Positions 24,030 to 35,804 of a stretch of DNA of 60,000 nt are shown piece after piece (positions within the stretch are counted from its first letter, which is position 1; the number at the start of each line of letters is the position of its first letter). The stretch covers positions 68,641-128,640 of the forward strand of contig NMRA01000193.1 of NCBI GenBank assembly GCA_002633005.1, read 5' to 3'. The notes beneath the pieces were generated by a model. The model was not told the origin of the DNA. It saw only the letters and a list, made by a program, of their open reading frames with translations, and ran no database searches. Made by a program: the position numbers and the translations under genes. Origin of the DNA: Phoronis australis. Lineage: Eukaryota; Phoronida; Phoronidae.

Positions 24030-25958
24030 TTATGACAAGCAAAACAAAACAAGCATGACCCATCCATATCTATGCCAAATTATTAGGTTAAATGTATGTC
24101 CACGCGAAACTGGCGCTGCTGTTGTGGTTTTTACCAATTTTTCTTGGATCAATCTATCAACCTCGTCCTCAACAAGTCTTAAAGGTAAAGTGCCCAGTCT
24201 CAGAATGCGATCGTGAAACTCGGCAACATTGAAAAAGGTTCCAAGTTCCTTCTCTGCTTTCTTGCGTAGGTCCCTAATTTTTAACTGACCTATCTTGTAC
24301 GCACATGCCTGTCCTGGCCATGTTATATACCTGTCGATTTCTGCAGTAAGGGCATGTTTGGTCTCAAACGTGTTTTCGGCAAGAAAGTCAATAGCTCGAT
24401 CACGTGACCACTTCATCACATGAATACCCGTGTCGACAACAAGACGACTAGCGCGAAACATCTCGAACGAATACTTCCCGAATAATTCATAATCGTTGGC
24501 GTAGACGTTGTGCATTTCTTCTCCCAAATCCTCAGAGTACAATCCCCATCCTTCGATGAATGCAGTAAAAATTGGAAAGTGAAACGGTGCAGAGTAATAC
24601 TTACTGAAATCGATATGTTTTCGGAAAATTGGAGCTTTCTCTCTCAGCCTGTAACTGTTTTGCAGGTGATGGCCTGGCAATGCTTCATGCAACGAAAGTG
24701 CGGGGACGTAAAATGTAGGCTTTTCCGTTGGTTTGTACACGTTCACCCAGAAGACACCCGGAGATGATCCGTCTTCACTTGGAACGGTATAAGCTGCAAG
24801 GGGTCCATTGCCCGGCATGGCCACCACCGCCAGAGGATAATCGGGGGGTCTGAGGAAAAATTTACGTATTTGAGGCTTGATGCTTTTATGAACAGTATTG
24901 TTGAAAATCTGTAAAAGGTCTCCTCCAGACGCAACGTAAAATCTAGGATTGTTTTTTAAAGTTCCAAAGAATTCCGTTATATTCGTTCCATTAAAACCGG
25001 TTTTTAGGGCAATTCTGACGATTTCTTTCTTCAGTCGTTCAATTTCATTCAAGCCTTTATGATGGACAGCTTCCGGTGTTATGTCTGTGGATAAATGCCA
25101 TTTCAAGCAAGCTTTGTAGTAGTTTACTCCATTCGGTAGCTCTCCCACCCCAAAAGACGGTCGACAATTCGGAATATATTCCTCAGCAATGAATCGAGAC
25201 AAGTTCATAAACGCTGGCTTAACCATATTTTCCAAAATCATTTTTGCTTCATTACGAAAGTTGTCTTTTTCTGACTGTTTAATTGTTGAGTTAGGTAGCC
25301 GGTCCAAGGGGTTTTTAAATGGTAGATAGAGTTTTATGTTTTCAATGGAATGGTTATACATTTCATTGATTTGCTGCGGGACCGCTATCATTGACACGTT
25401 GTGGTTAGTGGTTCGGAGATCTATTGCCATCTTCATCAATGAAATCTGCTGTTGCACTTGACTTGGGACAGTTCGTAACCGCTCAAGGTAGACAATATAA
25501 TCAGACTTGGTTCTCATAGGCATGGCAAGAAAAGTTTGAGTAAGACGAGTATGAATTCCTTCCATGTGGTTGATCGGGTTTAGATTCCCATAATGACGCC
25601 ATACAAATCCATCGACGTAGGTTTCCAAGCTATCCTTTAAAAGGTCAAAAGTGACTTTAGTAGTTCTGTTCAGTTTCGAGACATTGATGTCACTCAGTTT
25701 GTTGAGAAAGTCTTCACAACGATTTTTTCTCCTTTCAAACTCCTCGTACCCATACGACCGCAGTTTGCCGTTGTTATCGTGACTACCAATAGCTGTTGCA
25801 AACTCAGGGTCGTCTGCCATTCTCCAAGTCCAGTATTCGACTCCTACTTCATGTAGGCGAGTACTTTCATCATACTGTCTCGTGCAATGAGTGAGTGGTG
25901 AGTTCTGCAACACGATTGCCAAACACAAGGCCACATAAGGAGGACTCAACAGATTCAT
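24030..25958 (-). CDS. DUF885-family secreted/anchored protein, putative metallohydrolase
   Basis: This is an intact single-exon frame of 642 residues. The N-terminus (MNLLSPPYVALCLAIVLQ) looks like a signal peptide. The body carries DUF885 signatures in order: GVGELPNGVNYYKACLKWH near 271-289 with TDITPEAVH after it, HEALPGHHLQ at 424-433 (HExPGHH, a likely metal-binding site), FIEGWGLYSE at 467-476, and YITWPGQACAYKIGQ at 544-558. Many N-x-S/T sites suggest glycosylation. A hydrophobic C-terminus (WVMLVLFCLS) after a Thr-rich linker suggests a GPI signal or a short membrane tail. DUF885 proteins are widespread in bacteria and patchy in animals, and the substrate is unknown. The start is the first Met of the frame and opens directly into the signal peptide. 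No intron or clear poly(A) hexamer was seen. The absence of introns is unlike its neighbours. Confidence 0.9.
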   Translation of the reverse strand: MNLLSPPYVALCLAIVLQNSPLTHCTRQYDESTRLHEVGVEYWTWRMADDPEFATAIGSHDNNGKLRSYGYEEFERRKNRCEDFLNKLSDINVSKLNRTTKVTFDLLKDSLETYVDGFVWRHYGNLNPINHMEGIHTRLTQTFLAMPMRTKSDYIVYLERLRTVPSQVQQQISLMKMAIDLRTTNHNVSMIAVPQQINEMYNHSIENIKLYLPFKNPLDRLPNSTIKQSEKDNFRNEAKMILENMVKPAFMNLSRFIAEEYIPNCRPSFGVGELPNGVNYYKACLKWHLSTDITPEAVHHKGLNEIERLKKEIVRIALKTGFNGTNITEFFGTLKNNPRFYVASGGDLLQIFNNTVHKSIKPQIRKFFLRPPDYPLAVVAMPGNGPLAAYTVPSEDGSSPGVFWVNVYKPTEKPTFYVPALSLHEALPGHHLQNSYRLREKAPIFRKHIDFSKYYSAPFHFPIFTAFIEGWGLYSEDLGEEMHNVYANDYELFGKYSFEMFRASRLVVDTGIHVMKWSRDRAIDFLAENTFETKHALTAEIDRYITWPGQACAYKIGQLKIRDLRKKAEKELGTFFNVAEFHDRILRLGTLPLRLVEDEVDRLIQEKLVKTTTAAPVSRGHTFNLIIWHRYGWVMLVLFCLS

Positions 25959-26443
25959 TTTGTCATCAAAACCACGCCTTCAAATCTGTCTCCTTCAAAA
26001 CTGCGCGTTTTATCTACACAATCCAGGGTTGGTACAGCGGTAATTTGTAAACGACTTCATCGTTTCACTCGACATGAATTGAACTAAGAGTGTAATCACA
26101 AAGACAGACAATACATACAAAAGCAAGGGTACAATGTCAGAAATAGCGTATGGTGAAGCCTTTTTGAATACCCGTCCAGCAAAACTTCTGTTTGAAACAG
26201 AAGTAAAATATATGCCGTGTATAACTATAGCTGCTATCAAATCGAACGCATGGGCACGTGTTTTCGTTTTTTTGTGTACTAGACGCTCGAATACTGCGAA
26301 GTCTCCGTACTCATATGATCCAGCAGTAGAATACAAAAACATTCAGCACAGGATCGGAATACCAGAGCAAACAATTTTAAATCAAATTGTTCAATGCAAA
26401 TTCAGTGACTCAGTTTTTATCTCACATTTTTCTGGTTATTTTT
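25959..26443. other. 5' flank of the DUF885 gene
   Basis: This is the upstream side of the minus-strand gene. A 110-codon minus-strand frame (26010-26342) and a 112-codon plus-strand frame (26134-26472) overlap each other without recognisable similarity. Neither has support as a gene. Confidence 0.4.
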
Positions 26444-27176
26444 TACATCAAATGATAGGATATTGCCTTTAACAAGTATCAAAAACCAGGAGAAAGATCG
26501 AGAGATGCCAACAAAATCCAATTTGTTGTAATCATTTCATTAAATATCACCTAATTTAATATGCTCAACTTCTTTAGTTTGTTTACTGTCATTATTTTGT
26601 TGTTCTGGTGCCATGTGGTTATCAGAAGTCTGCAGAACTGTCGCATTTTGGCATTTGTAAAATGGAATTTCTAAGTAATCTGCAATTTTATTGAATTAAA
26701 GGAGAATGCCACCCAAAAAAACACCCATTTTGTATCAATTTAGGTCGAGTAGTTCTACTCGATAACGACACGTTCGGTTGCATTACCTGACACCTGACGG
26801 CACACGGAGGTACTGAAATTATCCAGCAGTCTGTTTAGCAATTCACAACACGGGTTACTGGTGACAGGTTATCGCTTGAATTAATCGTTTAACACCAATA
26901 AATAACCAACTTTCGATGTAAAACCCTTAAAAATACACCGAGTTCTTATAAAAACGTGTTGTTTTATTTCGCTGTTACGAAATTACTGGTATTTGGACAC
27001 ACCGTAGCCTACGGAGATAAATTCGAAGTATTCTTCCTTGAAATACAGACAGGAGAACCTAGAACTGTATTGTTTAGCCAAAGAAATGATGGGAATTTGC
27101 CACGAAACTGAAAATCTACTTACTTGTCGAGAGCCGCGAAGTCGGGTTCCCCTTCCACAGAGGGCCGTCAGGGCAA
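26444..27176 (+). repeat. Direct duplication, copy A (733 bp)
   Basis: The copy begins TACATCAAATGATAGG and ends CCGTCAGGGCAA. It is repeated at 27178-27931 after a single N at 27177. I count about eight substitutions and one 21-bp indel, which accounts for the whole length difference. This level fits two alleles of a polymorphic animal. Confidence 0.95.
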
Positions 27177-27177
27177 N

Positions 27178-27931
27178 TACATCAAATGATAGGATATTGC
27201 CTTTAACAAGTATCAAAAACCAGGAGAAAGATGGAGAGATGCCAACAAAATCCAATTTGTTGTAATCATTTCATTAAATATCACCTAATTTAATATGCTC
27301 AACTTCTTTAGTTTGTTTACTGTCATTATTTTGTTGTTCTGGTGCCATGTGGTTATCAGAAGTCTGCAGAACTGTCGCATTTTGGCATTTGTAAAATGGA
27401 ATTTCTAAGTAATCTGCAATTTTATTGAATTAAAGGAGAATGCCACCCAAAAAAACACCCATTTTGTATCAATTTAGGTCGAGTAGTTCTACTCGATAAC
27501 GACACGTTCGGTTGCATTACCTGACACCTGACGGCAGACGGAGGTACTGAAATTATCCAATGACATAATTGGTTTCACAGGCAGTCTGTTTAGAAATTCA
27601 CAACACGGGTTACTGGTGACAGGTTATCGCTTGAATTAATAGTTTAACACCAATAAATAACCAACTTTCGATGTAAAACCCTTAAAAATACACCGAGTTC
27701 TTATAAAAACGTGTTGTTTTATTTCGCGGTTACGAAATTACTGGTATTTGGACACACCGTAGCCTACGGAGATAAATTCGAAGTATTCTTCCTTGAAATA
27801 CAGACAGGAGAACCTAGAACTGTATTGTTTAGCCAAAGAAATAATGGGAATTAGCCACGAAACTGAAAATTTACTTACTTGTCGAGAGCCGCGAAGTCGG
27901 GTTCCCCTTCCACAGAGGGCCGTCAGGGCAA
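27178..27931 (+). repeat. Direct duplication, copy B (754 bp)
   Basis: This is the partner of 26444-27176, with an extra 21 bp (containing ATGACATAATTGG) at about 27559-27580. Reading the minus strand, both copies hold GACAAGTAAGTAG, a good splice-donor consensus; I cannot tie it to an exon. Confidence 0.95.
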
Positions 27932-28099
27932 AGGTTGTACAGTAACAATGATTTGAATAATGTATTTGTATTTCTGAATAAAGATTTTCCTAACATGTGA
28001 CCATAGATATAAAATCGAGTAATTGTTTTACAACATCTTTCTGTCAACAGCAAACACTGTAGCATGCGCTCACACGGCCTCGGTGCCCGGTCAATTACC

Positions 28100-28105
28100 T
28101 TTATT
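28100..28105 (-). promoter_or_regulatory. Candidate poly(A) signal for the THAP ORF
   Basis: TTTATT on the + strand reads AATAAA on the minus strand about 50 bases after the THAP stop codon. It is well placed, but hexamers are frequent in AT-rich DNA. Confidence 0.3.
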
Positions 28106-28156
28106 GCCGGCACCAAAAGCCGGTAAAGCAGTGGTTTTATGATTCATTACTGGCTT

Positions 28157-28435
28157 CTAAACACAAGCACAAGCAACGGAGCGTATGGATAGTTCTTTGG
28201 TAAGCCGGAATTCGTCAGAGCAATCACTGTCGACGAAATGCCGGCCACAGACACGGAGATGTTTCACGGCCTCATACTTGCTATTAACAGCGTACCTTTC
28301 AATCTTCACTACCGCGAGCCACTTCCCAATCATTTTGGGCCCTCGAGGAAGTCGGGAAAACGATATACACGCTTTCTTCGCAGCTTCATAGTTCAGACAA
28401 GCGGGAACGATGCACCGCAATATAGCGGCATTCAC
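28157..28435 (-). CDS. THAP-domain protein, short ORF or exon
   Basis: This 92-residue frame is essentially one THAP zinc-binding domain. C8 and C13, the invariant-type Pro (P30), W39 and CGRHF (C63, H66) give C-x4-C-x49-C-x2-H. THAP domains bind DNA and occur in cellular regulators and in P-element-type transposases. The AVPTLF box that normally ends the domain is missing: the frame runs LTKELSIRSVACACV and stops. So this could be a decayed transposase exon, a first exon with an unrecognised donor, or a tiny intronless gene (an AATAAA follows closely). No transposase catalytic region is seen nearby. Confidence 0.6.
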   Translation of the reverse strand: MNAAILRCIVPACLNYEAAKKACISFSRLPRGPKMIGKWLAVVKIERYAVNSKYEAVKHLRVCGRHFVDSDCSDEFRLTKELSIRSVACACV

Positions 28436-31400
28436 TCTGCAGACCGTGACGAACCACTGACGTCGCTGCGTCGTTTCTCACCTTCCTCACAGGTGAACGC
28501 GACACTTCTCGGGAAGGTGAGGTCCTCCGTATAAGAGGCGATGTGTATGTAGACCGATTAAGACGGTAAAAAAGACTAATTAAATCGGGTGGCATTTGCT
28601 TTTAATGTAAATAATGGATGAAGCACGTTCTGCCAATAGAGGTCGCTGTAAATGACGCCTCAGCGCGATGGTCGGTGATCAAATTAGGGATATATGCACC
28701 CTTGGAAGGTCTAACTTAATTTGAAGTTCTATCAGAGCCATCTTCATTGTTTTGGTTCATATTTTAGGTAGGTGCCTTGTTTTGCTCATTAGTATGGCGA
28801 GTTAGCGTTCGCAATTACACTACACGTCACTTATTGAAGTTCATTGTTGCTGAAACGAGACATTCACCATAATCCACGATTCACCGCTGGTAACTTCATT
28901 CATTAGAATTTGAAGATGAGTCTTTGACTTCACTTACTTAGCGCTGCGTGGGACTTGTTAAGTAAAAATGATTTTATATTGAAATATGTTTGACGGGAGT
29001 TATGTTATAGGTTTCTTATCTAACCCTACTCAAGAACCCTCCCTATAGATCCATTTCTCTAACACTTATATGATAGCATTGAAACATTTACGCCCATTAA
29101 AAAATCGTGGAAAATTATTGTTAACATTAATTGGAAATGTGAGAAAATTACTTGGAAAATTAAGGCTGTGAGTTTCAGAAAAAAAATACGAGCTTTCTAT
29201 GGAGTCATGAAAAAATATGAACATTTCATCTGGTTGCTTCACAAACTAAGGCACAAAAGTGAACAGGTGCGGTTCCAAGATCATGACAAGAGGACGAGAA
29301 AACGGACATGTAGGAGACACTTCAGTGAAATCCTGCCTTACAGCGATGCGAAAACCGAACGGGGACCGAATAGATACCCTCTGGCTCTTCGCCTGTTTGA
29401 TTTTCTTATAAGGTGGAAAAATGTTTGTATTGTGGGAGCGAGTTTTTAAATGTCCTCAATAATATCTGGCTATTGGCTTTGTTACACTAAACGAAGACTA
29501 AATAACAGTTTTTTAAGGCTCCGAAGCCGAGGTAACTTGGGATTTCTACGCTCGCCTTACTCCAAATGAGCAACACCATGGCAAACTTTTAAATTCTTTT
29601 AAGGCCTATTGGGTTTAACACAAACAAAACATAAATTTAGCGCAATCTAACTTTTCATGCCCCTGGCCTTAATTCATAAAGATTAGATTATATTCTCCGG
29701 AAAAAATACACGTGTCAACAATTCCTGCCAACCCGACGGATCTCCGAAAACTGGCAAGCGCGCAAGGAAACATGAGCGGCGCACCATAGCGGGCTGGGGG
29801 GCTATAGCCCCCACTTCTACGCCACATGTGGTCTATGGGCGGTGCATCACAGGAGGGCTGAGGGGGCTTTAGCCCCCACTTTTTTCAGTGATGCGCCGCC
29901 CAAGGGATATTCTCTAACATTGGTATACTCTATGGCAACACGTACGCCATGGAAATCACAATTAATAACTACACTAGTAATTGTGAACATCTACAATGCT
30001 AATCCATCTATTGCACGGCTGATATTTCATGTTACGGTTATCTAGTGTTCAATAACCACGGAAAGATAAGTTTCCCAAGTATCCAATAGGCGCCGTAACT
30101 TGTCTATTTAGGAATAACTTGTATGACAAGCATAGATTGCACTGTATATTTGAAATTACTCATGAACGCTTTTGACCAGGCCACGTCAGTTAGCTGTTGC
30201 ACCAATGCACGTCAAGATCCTTTTCTACGTGCCTTCCTTGTGTTAGAACCTGTTTCTATGTGCCTGTTCAAAGCCGGGTTGTGAGCTTTGAGGATTGCCA
30301 ACATTTTTTAAAAACAAATTAAAATTTCAAGGGACGTGATTTTTTCTGTCCCGTATCCGAGGTTTTGGATGCACGCCCCTCCAGTTACGGTGACAAATGG
30401 CGAAATAACCAGGAAATTGCGACCCCGATGATTGTGAAATTTTGCAGTCTTTATTTTACAGTTTCTAGNTCCGTCCCCGTCTTCTGACAAAATCGCGACT
30501 TATGGCTTAGGCCTCTCAGTTCTTCTGACGCCTATAAATCATTTCGAATCCGATTGCAGAACACGATGAGTCTACGGTGGGTTAGTTTATTGGCGGGGCA
30601 GAACGGGGTTACCGTGCCCCCACCTTTTTCACAGCGGTAGGGCCTGTAGACCTACCCAGGAGGCTTGCTGATCGCTTTAACGGTCATTTAAATTTACCCA
30701 GCCATTCCCGTCCCCGGGATACTTTTGTCTTGCGATATTCACATAAACCAAAAATTCCTAATTCGAATAACTTCTCAGTCCACCGGCGGGTACAACACCG
30801 TGTCTTCTTCGGCTGTTCCTGTGAACTTGTCACGTGACAGGTAAAACATTTTAGCGCCATCTTTTGTAGCAACCTGTTGGATTGTTGAGGTGAGTTTCTT
30901 GTCGGGTCTTCCTTTAGTTTTGATCATTTTCAAGTTTCGTTTGTTCAAGAAATAGAAAGCTAATGTTAATAGTGCCACATTTATATGCATGTCTTCCAGA
31001 ACAGTTAGTTTGAAATCAATTGTTTAATGGTTTATCGTGGTTTTGCAAGTGGTTCAATAAACTGACGATTCGCCGATTATCAAATGGACGTCATTTGCAC
31101 AGGCGGGACAGTACCTTTTCAACAGAAGATATTTGTAAAAAGAAACCAACTTACAGCGTTTAAAGTTTACTGATTTGACGCCTATCTCTATTGATGTTGT
31201 AACAAAATACAGTGATCTCGCAAGTGAATGACTGGTGTCTGTGAAAAGTGACACCTGAGACATTGAAATTTTGTAATTTCAATTTGATTTCAAAATCAAA
31301 TTTTGTGATTGACTGGTGAGTCACCCAGGCGTGGTTGAACACTTTTGAACAAAAACAAGCCTTTGTTGAAGGTGTAATATGTGTCTACGATGTCGAGGTA

Positions 31401-32494
31401 CTTATTGTCAGATATGTTTCTTCTTTTTTTATCTTCGATGCTTTTCCAGCGCCAGGCAGATTGTCATATCATTCACTGAATGATTCAGCCTATTGATTTA
31501 TTTGAAAGCGGAAGCTTTGTTCAAATTGTTTTTAACCAGAGAAAAAGTAATGATGTATGAAGATATTAGAGATCTTCAGATGGTAGAGCTTTCAGATCCA
31601 GCTCCTTCCCTTCTTCAGGTTTTTAATTCCAATGTCAACATTACCTACCAGCTTACTCTGGCAGCCATCAATAGAATAAAGGTTTTGTTGGTTCATATCC
31701 ACATGTCTACATATTTAGCCAAATATTTTCAAACTATTATGTTTACCTCTGTAAAATTAAGGCAATGAACTGTGTCGGACAGTTCACTTTAAAGTTTGCG
31801 AATTCAGTAATTGCATAAGTCTGAACGGAGAGGCAACGGTGGGGTTCGGGTGAACTGTCTCACATGTCAGGCTTGCGTTGACACTGTGTGACGGTCGATG
31901 GAAGTTATCCATACTTAGCTGAGAATCATCGGAGTTACATGAAAAAATTAAAGAATGATGAACTTTTCAAATAGACAATGATGAAGTCAACACTGAACAG
32001 AAATCGGAACATCATAACACAGTGCCGCATGTTTGGTTGTAAAAATACTTATCTGCAGCAGCACAGGTAGTGCTGGTTCGAGATTGCCTAAATAGGTGCC
32101 ATTGGACAGATCTTGCTGAAACTATTATCATGAACATATAGTACACTGTATTCATTAAATGTCCTACTGTCGTGTGATCCAACTTTGCTATATCTTTGTG
32201 TCTGAAATGCTGACATTCAGTTTCCTAGGTATTTTTACTCTCAATTGACTGTTTTACTTTAAGAGAAACAGATGCTCAAATTTCTTACATATTGTGTATA
32301 GATGAGTTGCGATTAGAGTAATTGCTCAAATATTTTGCTGTTTCCATGGACTGGTGGAGAATATTTGGGTCTGACTTAAAAAGTCCGACTAAATACGGGC
32401 TTTTTCTCGTAAGTGTAAACACTGATGGTATCTCGTAGTGTGCCATTGCAACTTTAATCTGGTCTGACTTGTTCCCAACTCACATGAAACGTGG
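28436..32494. other. Long non-coding stretch
   Basis: No reading frame here resembles a protein I recognise. It contains a tiny inverted-end element at 29837-29901 and a single N at 30469. The stretch from 31540 to 31610 reads MMYEDIRDLQMVELSDPAPS and ends at CAG|GT, but has no support beyond that. Confidence 0.45.
29776..29901. mobile_element. Pair of miniature elements with GGGGGCTnTAGCCCCC cores
   Basis: The unit at 29837-29901 has inverted ends GGGCGGTGCATCAC and GTGATGCGCCGCCC around GGGGGCTTTAGCCCCC. An adjacent related unit (29776-29818) has GCGGCGCACCATAGCGGGC and GGGGGGCTATAGCCCCC but a decayed right end. It is about 65 bp and non-coding. Confidence 0.6.
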
Positions 32495-33879
32495 TTAAAG
32501 GCGAAGGCAACCTTTTTCCATTTCATTTTGAGCTAAAATAACGTTGGTTGGTTATCCTAGACATATTTTCCACTTAATTACAGCTTTTCGTAATTTTATA
32601 AATTACTGGTCCGCTACTCCGGAAGTGACGTTTTAGGAGGCAAGCGTTTCCTGCCACTTGGTTTTGCGTTGACTTTACCGTGCGAATCTGTTCTATTCTA
32701 CTTTTGTTTTGTGCTGTTTTTCAACAATTATCGCCACCACTTTCCATCGGCGAGTATTCTGCGGCAAGATAGGTTAGTAGAGAACTCAACTACGTTGGAT
32801 TTAGGGANNNNNNNNNNNNNNNNNNNNNNNNNNNNNNNNNNNNNNNNNNNNNNNNNNNNNNNNNNNNNNNNNNNNNNNNNNNNNNNNNNNNNNNNNNNNN
32901 NNNNNNNNNNNNNNNNNNNNNNNNNNNNNNNNNNNNNNNNNNNNNNNNNNNNNNNNNNNNNNNNNNNNNNNNNNNNNNNNNNNNNNNNNNNNNNNNNNNN
33001 NNNNNNNNNNNNNNNNNNNNNNNNNNNNNNNNNNNNNNNNNNNNNNNNNNNNNNNNNNNNNNNNNNNNNNNNNNNNNNNNNNNNNNNNNNNNNNNNNNNN
33101 NNNNNNNNNNNNNNNNNNNNNNNNNNNNNNNNNNNNNNNNNNNNNNNNNNNNNNNNNNNNNNNNNNNNNNNNNNNNNNNNNNNNNNNNNNNNNNNNNNNN
33201 NNNNNNNNNNNNNNNNNNNNNNNNNNNNNNNNNNNNNNNNNNNNNNNNNNNNNNNNNNNNNNNNNNNNNNNNNNNNNNNNNNNNNNNNNNNNNNNNNNNN
33301 NNNNNNNNNNNNNNNNNNNNNNNNNNNNNNNNNNNNNNNNNNNNNNNNNNNNNNNNNNNNNNNNNNNNNNNNNNNNNNNNNNNNNNNNNNNNNNNNNNNN
33401 NNNNNNNNNNNNNNNNNNNNNNNNNNNNNNNNNNNNNNNNNNNNNNNNNTTTGTACGTTGCGTGGACGGGTAACGCTGCGTTCTTCACACTAACGAGTCA
33501 AGTACGGCGAAGTGTGTCATCCATCGGAAAGCGATGCAAAGGTACTCCCTAAAGCGCGCGTGAGCCGATAATTAGTACATCCTGGTACGCAGCAACAGTG
33601 TGGCATGTTGACTGACTAGTAAATGAAAGCAAACGACGACGGAACTCAACACAACCGAGGTAGAACAATGACTGACTCGTCAGCTCTCACAGTCAGACTA
33701 TATGAAAAGAAATTGGCGCGAAATGCTTGCCTCCTAAAACGTCACTTCCGGAGTAGCGGACGAGTAATTAATAAAATTACGAAAAGCTGTAATTAAGTGG
33801 AAAATATGTCTAGGATAACCAACCAACCAACCTTATTTTAGCTCAAAATGACATGGAAAAAGGTTGCCTTCGCCTTTAA
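32495..33879. mobile_element. Element with ~160-bp terminal inverted repeats at TTAA sites
   Basis: From TTAAAGGCGAAGGCAACC (32495) the left arm runs to about 32660. The right arm (about 33711-33879) is its reverse complement, ending GGTTGCCTTCGCCTTTAA. Landmarks on both arms include TCCGGAGTAGCGGAC, TACGAAAAGCTGTAATTAAG and ATGTCTAGGATAACC. TTAA stands at both outer edges, the target preferred by piggyBac-type elements, but the ends do not show a canonical piggyBac start. The centre is mostly a 642-base gap, so coding capacity is unknown. Confidence 0.75.
32808..33449. other. Assembly gap (642 N)
   Basis: This undetermined run lies inside the inverted-repeat element, whose long arms probably disrupted assembly. 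Reading frames crossing it are artefacts. Confidence 0.99.
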
Positions 33880-33945
33880 CTGGGATTGGAAAGGAATGAC
33901 AGATTCTTGTTTGAAGCTTTGTCTGGTGCATAAAATCAGCCGCTG

Positions 33946-34050
33946 TGACAAGCCAATGTCTTCAGGACTCACTAAACACTTGACGAGCCAATGTCTTCAG
34001 GACTCACTAAACACGTGACGAGCCAATGTCTTCAGGACTCGCTAAACACG
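33946..34050 (+). repeat. Minisatellite, 35 bp x 3
   Basis: There are three near-identical units containing GAGCCAATGTCTTCAGGACT and CTAAACACGTGAC, 67 bp beyond the element ending at 33879. Confidence 0.9.
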
Positions 34051-35289
34051 TGACTAACCTGTTTATAAATTAATTGCCATTCTTTCCAAGTCCAAATGTC
34101 ACGTTGAGTAAAGAATACGTTGACTATAAGTTGTCTAAACCAAAAAATTGTACATACGCTGGGGTTACTTCTTACAAGGGAAATTATTTGTTTTACGATC
34201 TAAAAATGCATTTTTGAGGCTACTGTTGTATCGAATAGACTTCTTTAAATTACCAGCTTTGACTAGAGTTATAAAAAAAATCCGTTGTGTTTTTGCGATT
34301 TTATTACAGTCAATTCTTGTTGTTGTCTGTCAGGCATTCGTTGAAATCAAGGGCATTGACATAACAGGCTAAATATGCTTAAAATGCTCCGAGTGGGATT
34401 AAGCTGCACTAGCAGAGTATTACTAGTAAGCGACAGGGGTAGCTGGTTTGAATCTGCGTTGAGTCTCATCTCAGACACACAGTAACTTTTCTCGCCGATA
34501 ATGTCCTTAAAATGAGAGTGCATAAAAGCTCTTTCAATTCGCGGATCTGTTTCAAAAATGACACTCGGGGGAAATCGAAACTACCGTATATTTAGGCCAG
34601 ACATTTAGAAACACCTCTTATGCACACCCCCAGCAGTAAAGTAACGGTTTATAAGTATCTTGATGTTCATAGTAACACCTGGCATGTGTTACATGCACGC
34701 GAGAACCTCTTGAAAACTCGAGACCAGGCAAGGCGAGATACCACTCATTTACATGTACGAGCTCATTATACCTGCACTTGCAAAAGTTCAGGTATCGATG
34801 AAGTAAACAATGAAATCTAATGTTTAAACTGCGCTGAGAATGTGACAGACAACATCTTTAATTGGATATTATAGAAGTGTTTTGTTGACAGGAAATTAAG
34901 ACCTGAATTGTTAAAGAAGATTGTTCTTTCTTTTATTAAGGCTCTTACTAATTCCTTCTTAACATTATCTGTCGGAAGTATGTTCCACATTTGACATTTG
35001 ACTGTCCATTTTTGCTCACTTTATGAATTACTCCCTTGGACTTATTTCAAATTGAAATGTCTCCTGTATCATGCTTGATTGGAACAAAAATAGTTATGAA
35101 ATTTTAGCTGTAGGTTATGAGAAGGGACGGCCTGAAGACTTCTGAAAGTACTTTCCTTCCAAGCTCTCTTTATGGTCTTGGAAATGTCCACTTTGTCTCA
35201 CTTCGCAAAGCCATATCTTAGAACTGGCTGTTCGTATTCAAATAAAATTTTGAGATATTATGCTTTATTAGTCTTCTTACATGTCATAT
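34051..35289. other. Non-coding stretch
   Basis: No supported gene. A tRNA-promoter-like B-box (GGTTTGAATC) near 34450 may be a worn SINE, but I cannot confirm it. Confidence 0.4.
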
Positions 35290-35430
35290 ATGGGTGGTCT
35301 GTCGCATCACATTACCTAGACAGGGGCTCAAACCCAGGATTTTCTTCTAACCGTGCAGAAAGTCATGTGTTGGAGCCCTGGTCGGACAGAGACCTTTCAG
35401 ACTTAACTGCAGGCCTCGCGATGTGACCAA
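35290..35430 (-). repeat. tRNA-derived SINE-like sequence (minus strand)
   Basis: The reverse strand contains TCTGCACGGTTAGAAGAAAATC followed by CTGGGTTTGAGCCCC, resembling a Pol III B-box. The same order is found on the + strand at 46976-47100, which supports a dispersed tRNA-type SINE rather than a tRNA gene. Confidence 0.55.
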
Positions 35431-35804
35431 CGTATGATACATGTTTATGAAGGCAAAATTCTTATTTACACTATACCAATGTGCTAATTTATAACAGCAC
35501 AATTATGTTTTCATTTAAAAACTACAGTTGCACAAAACAAATGATAATTCAGAAAATTGTAATGCCAGCGTTTTTGAGATTTCATCTTGACATTTATATC
35601 AAATGATATTGGGATTTGATATTGATACATACTATTGTTTTTTAGTTTTCCTTTTTCCTAAATTTAAGAAGACCTAGTAATGTGACCTGATTAAAGGCCG
35701 ATTGGTAAAAAGTCAAAAATCAAGTTTTCCAGGCTTTCTACATTTTTACTGTCATGAAATGTATTGTTTTGTGTATATTTGGATAAGTACACAGACTTGT
35801 CTAT

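Noticed and set aside
31493-31768. Possible exon MMYEDIRDLQMVELSDPAPS... ending CAG|GT
   Set aside because: No family resemblance, no partner exon, and the open frame is short; insufficient support.
32669-33493. Frames of 230-270 codons on both strands
   Set aside because: They are almost entirely N within the gap of the inverted-repeat element.
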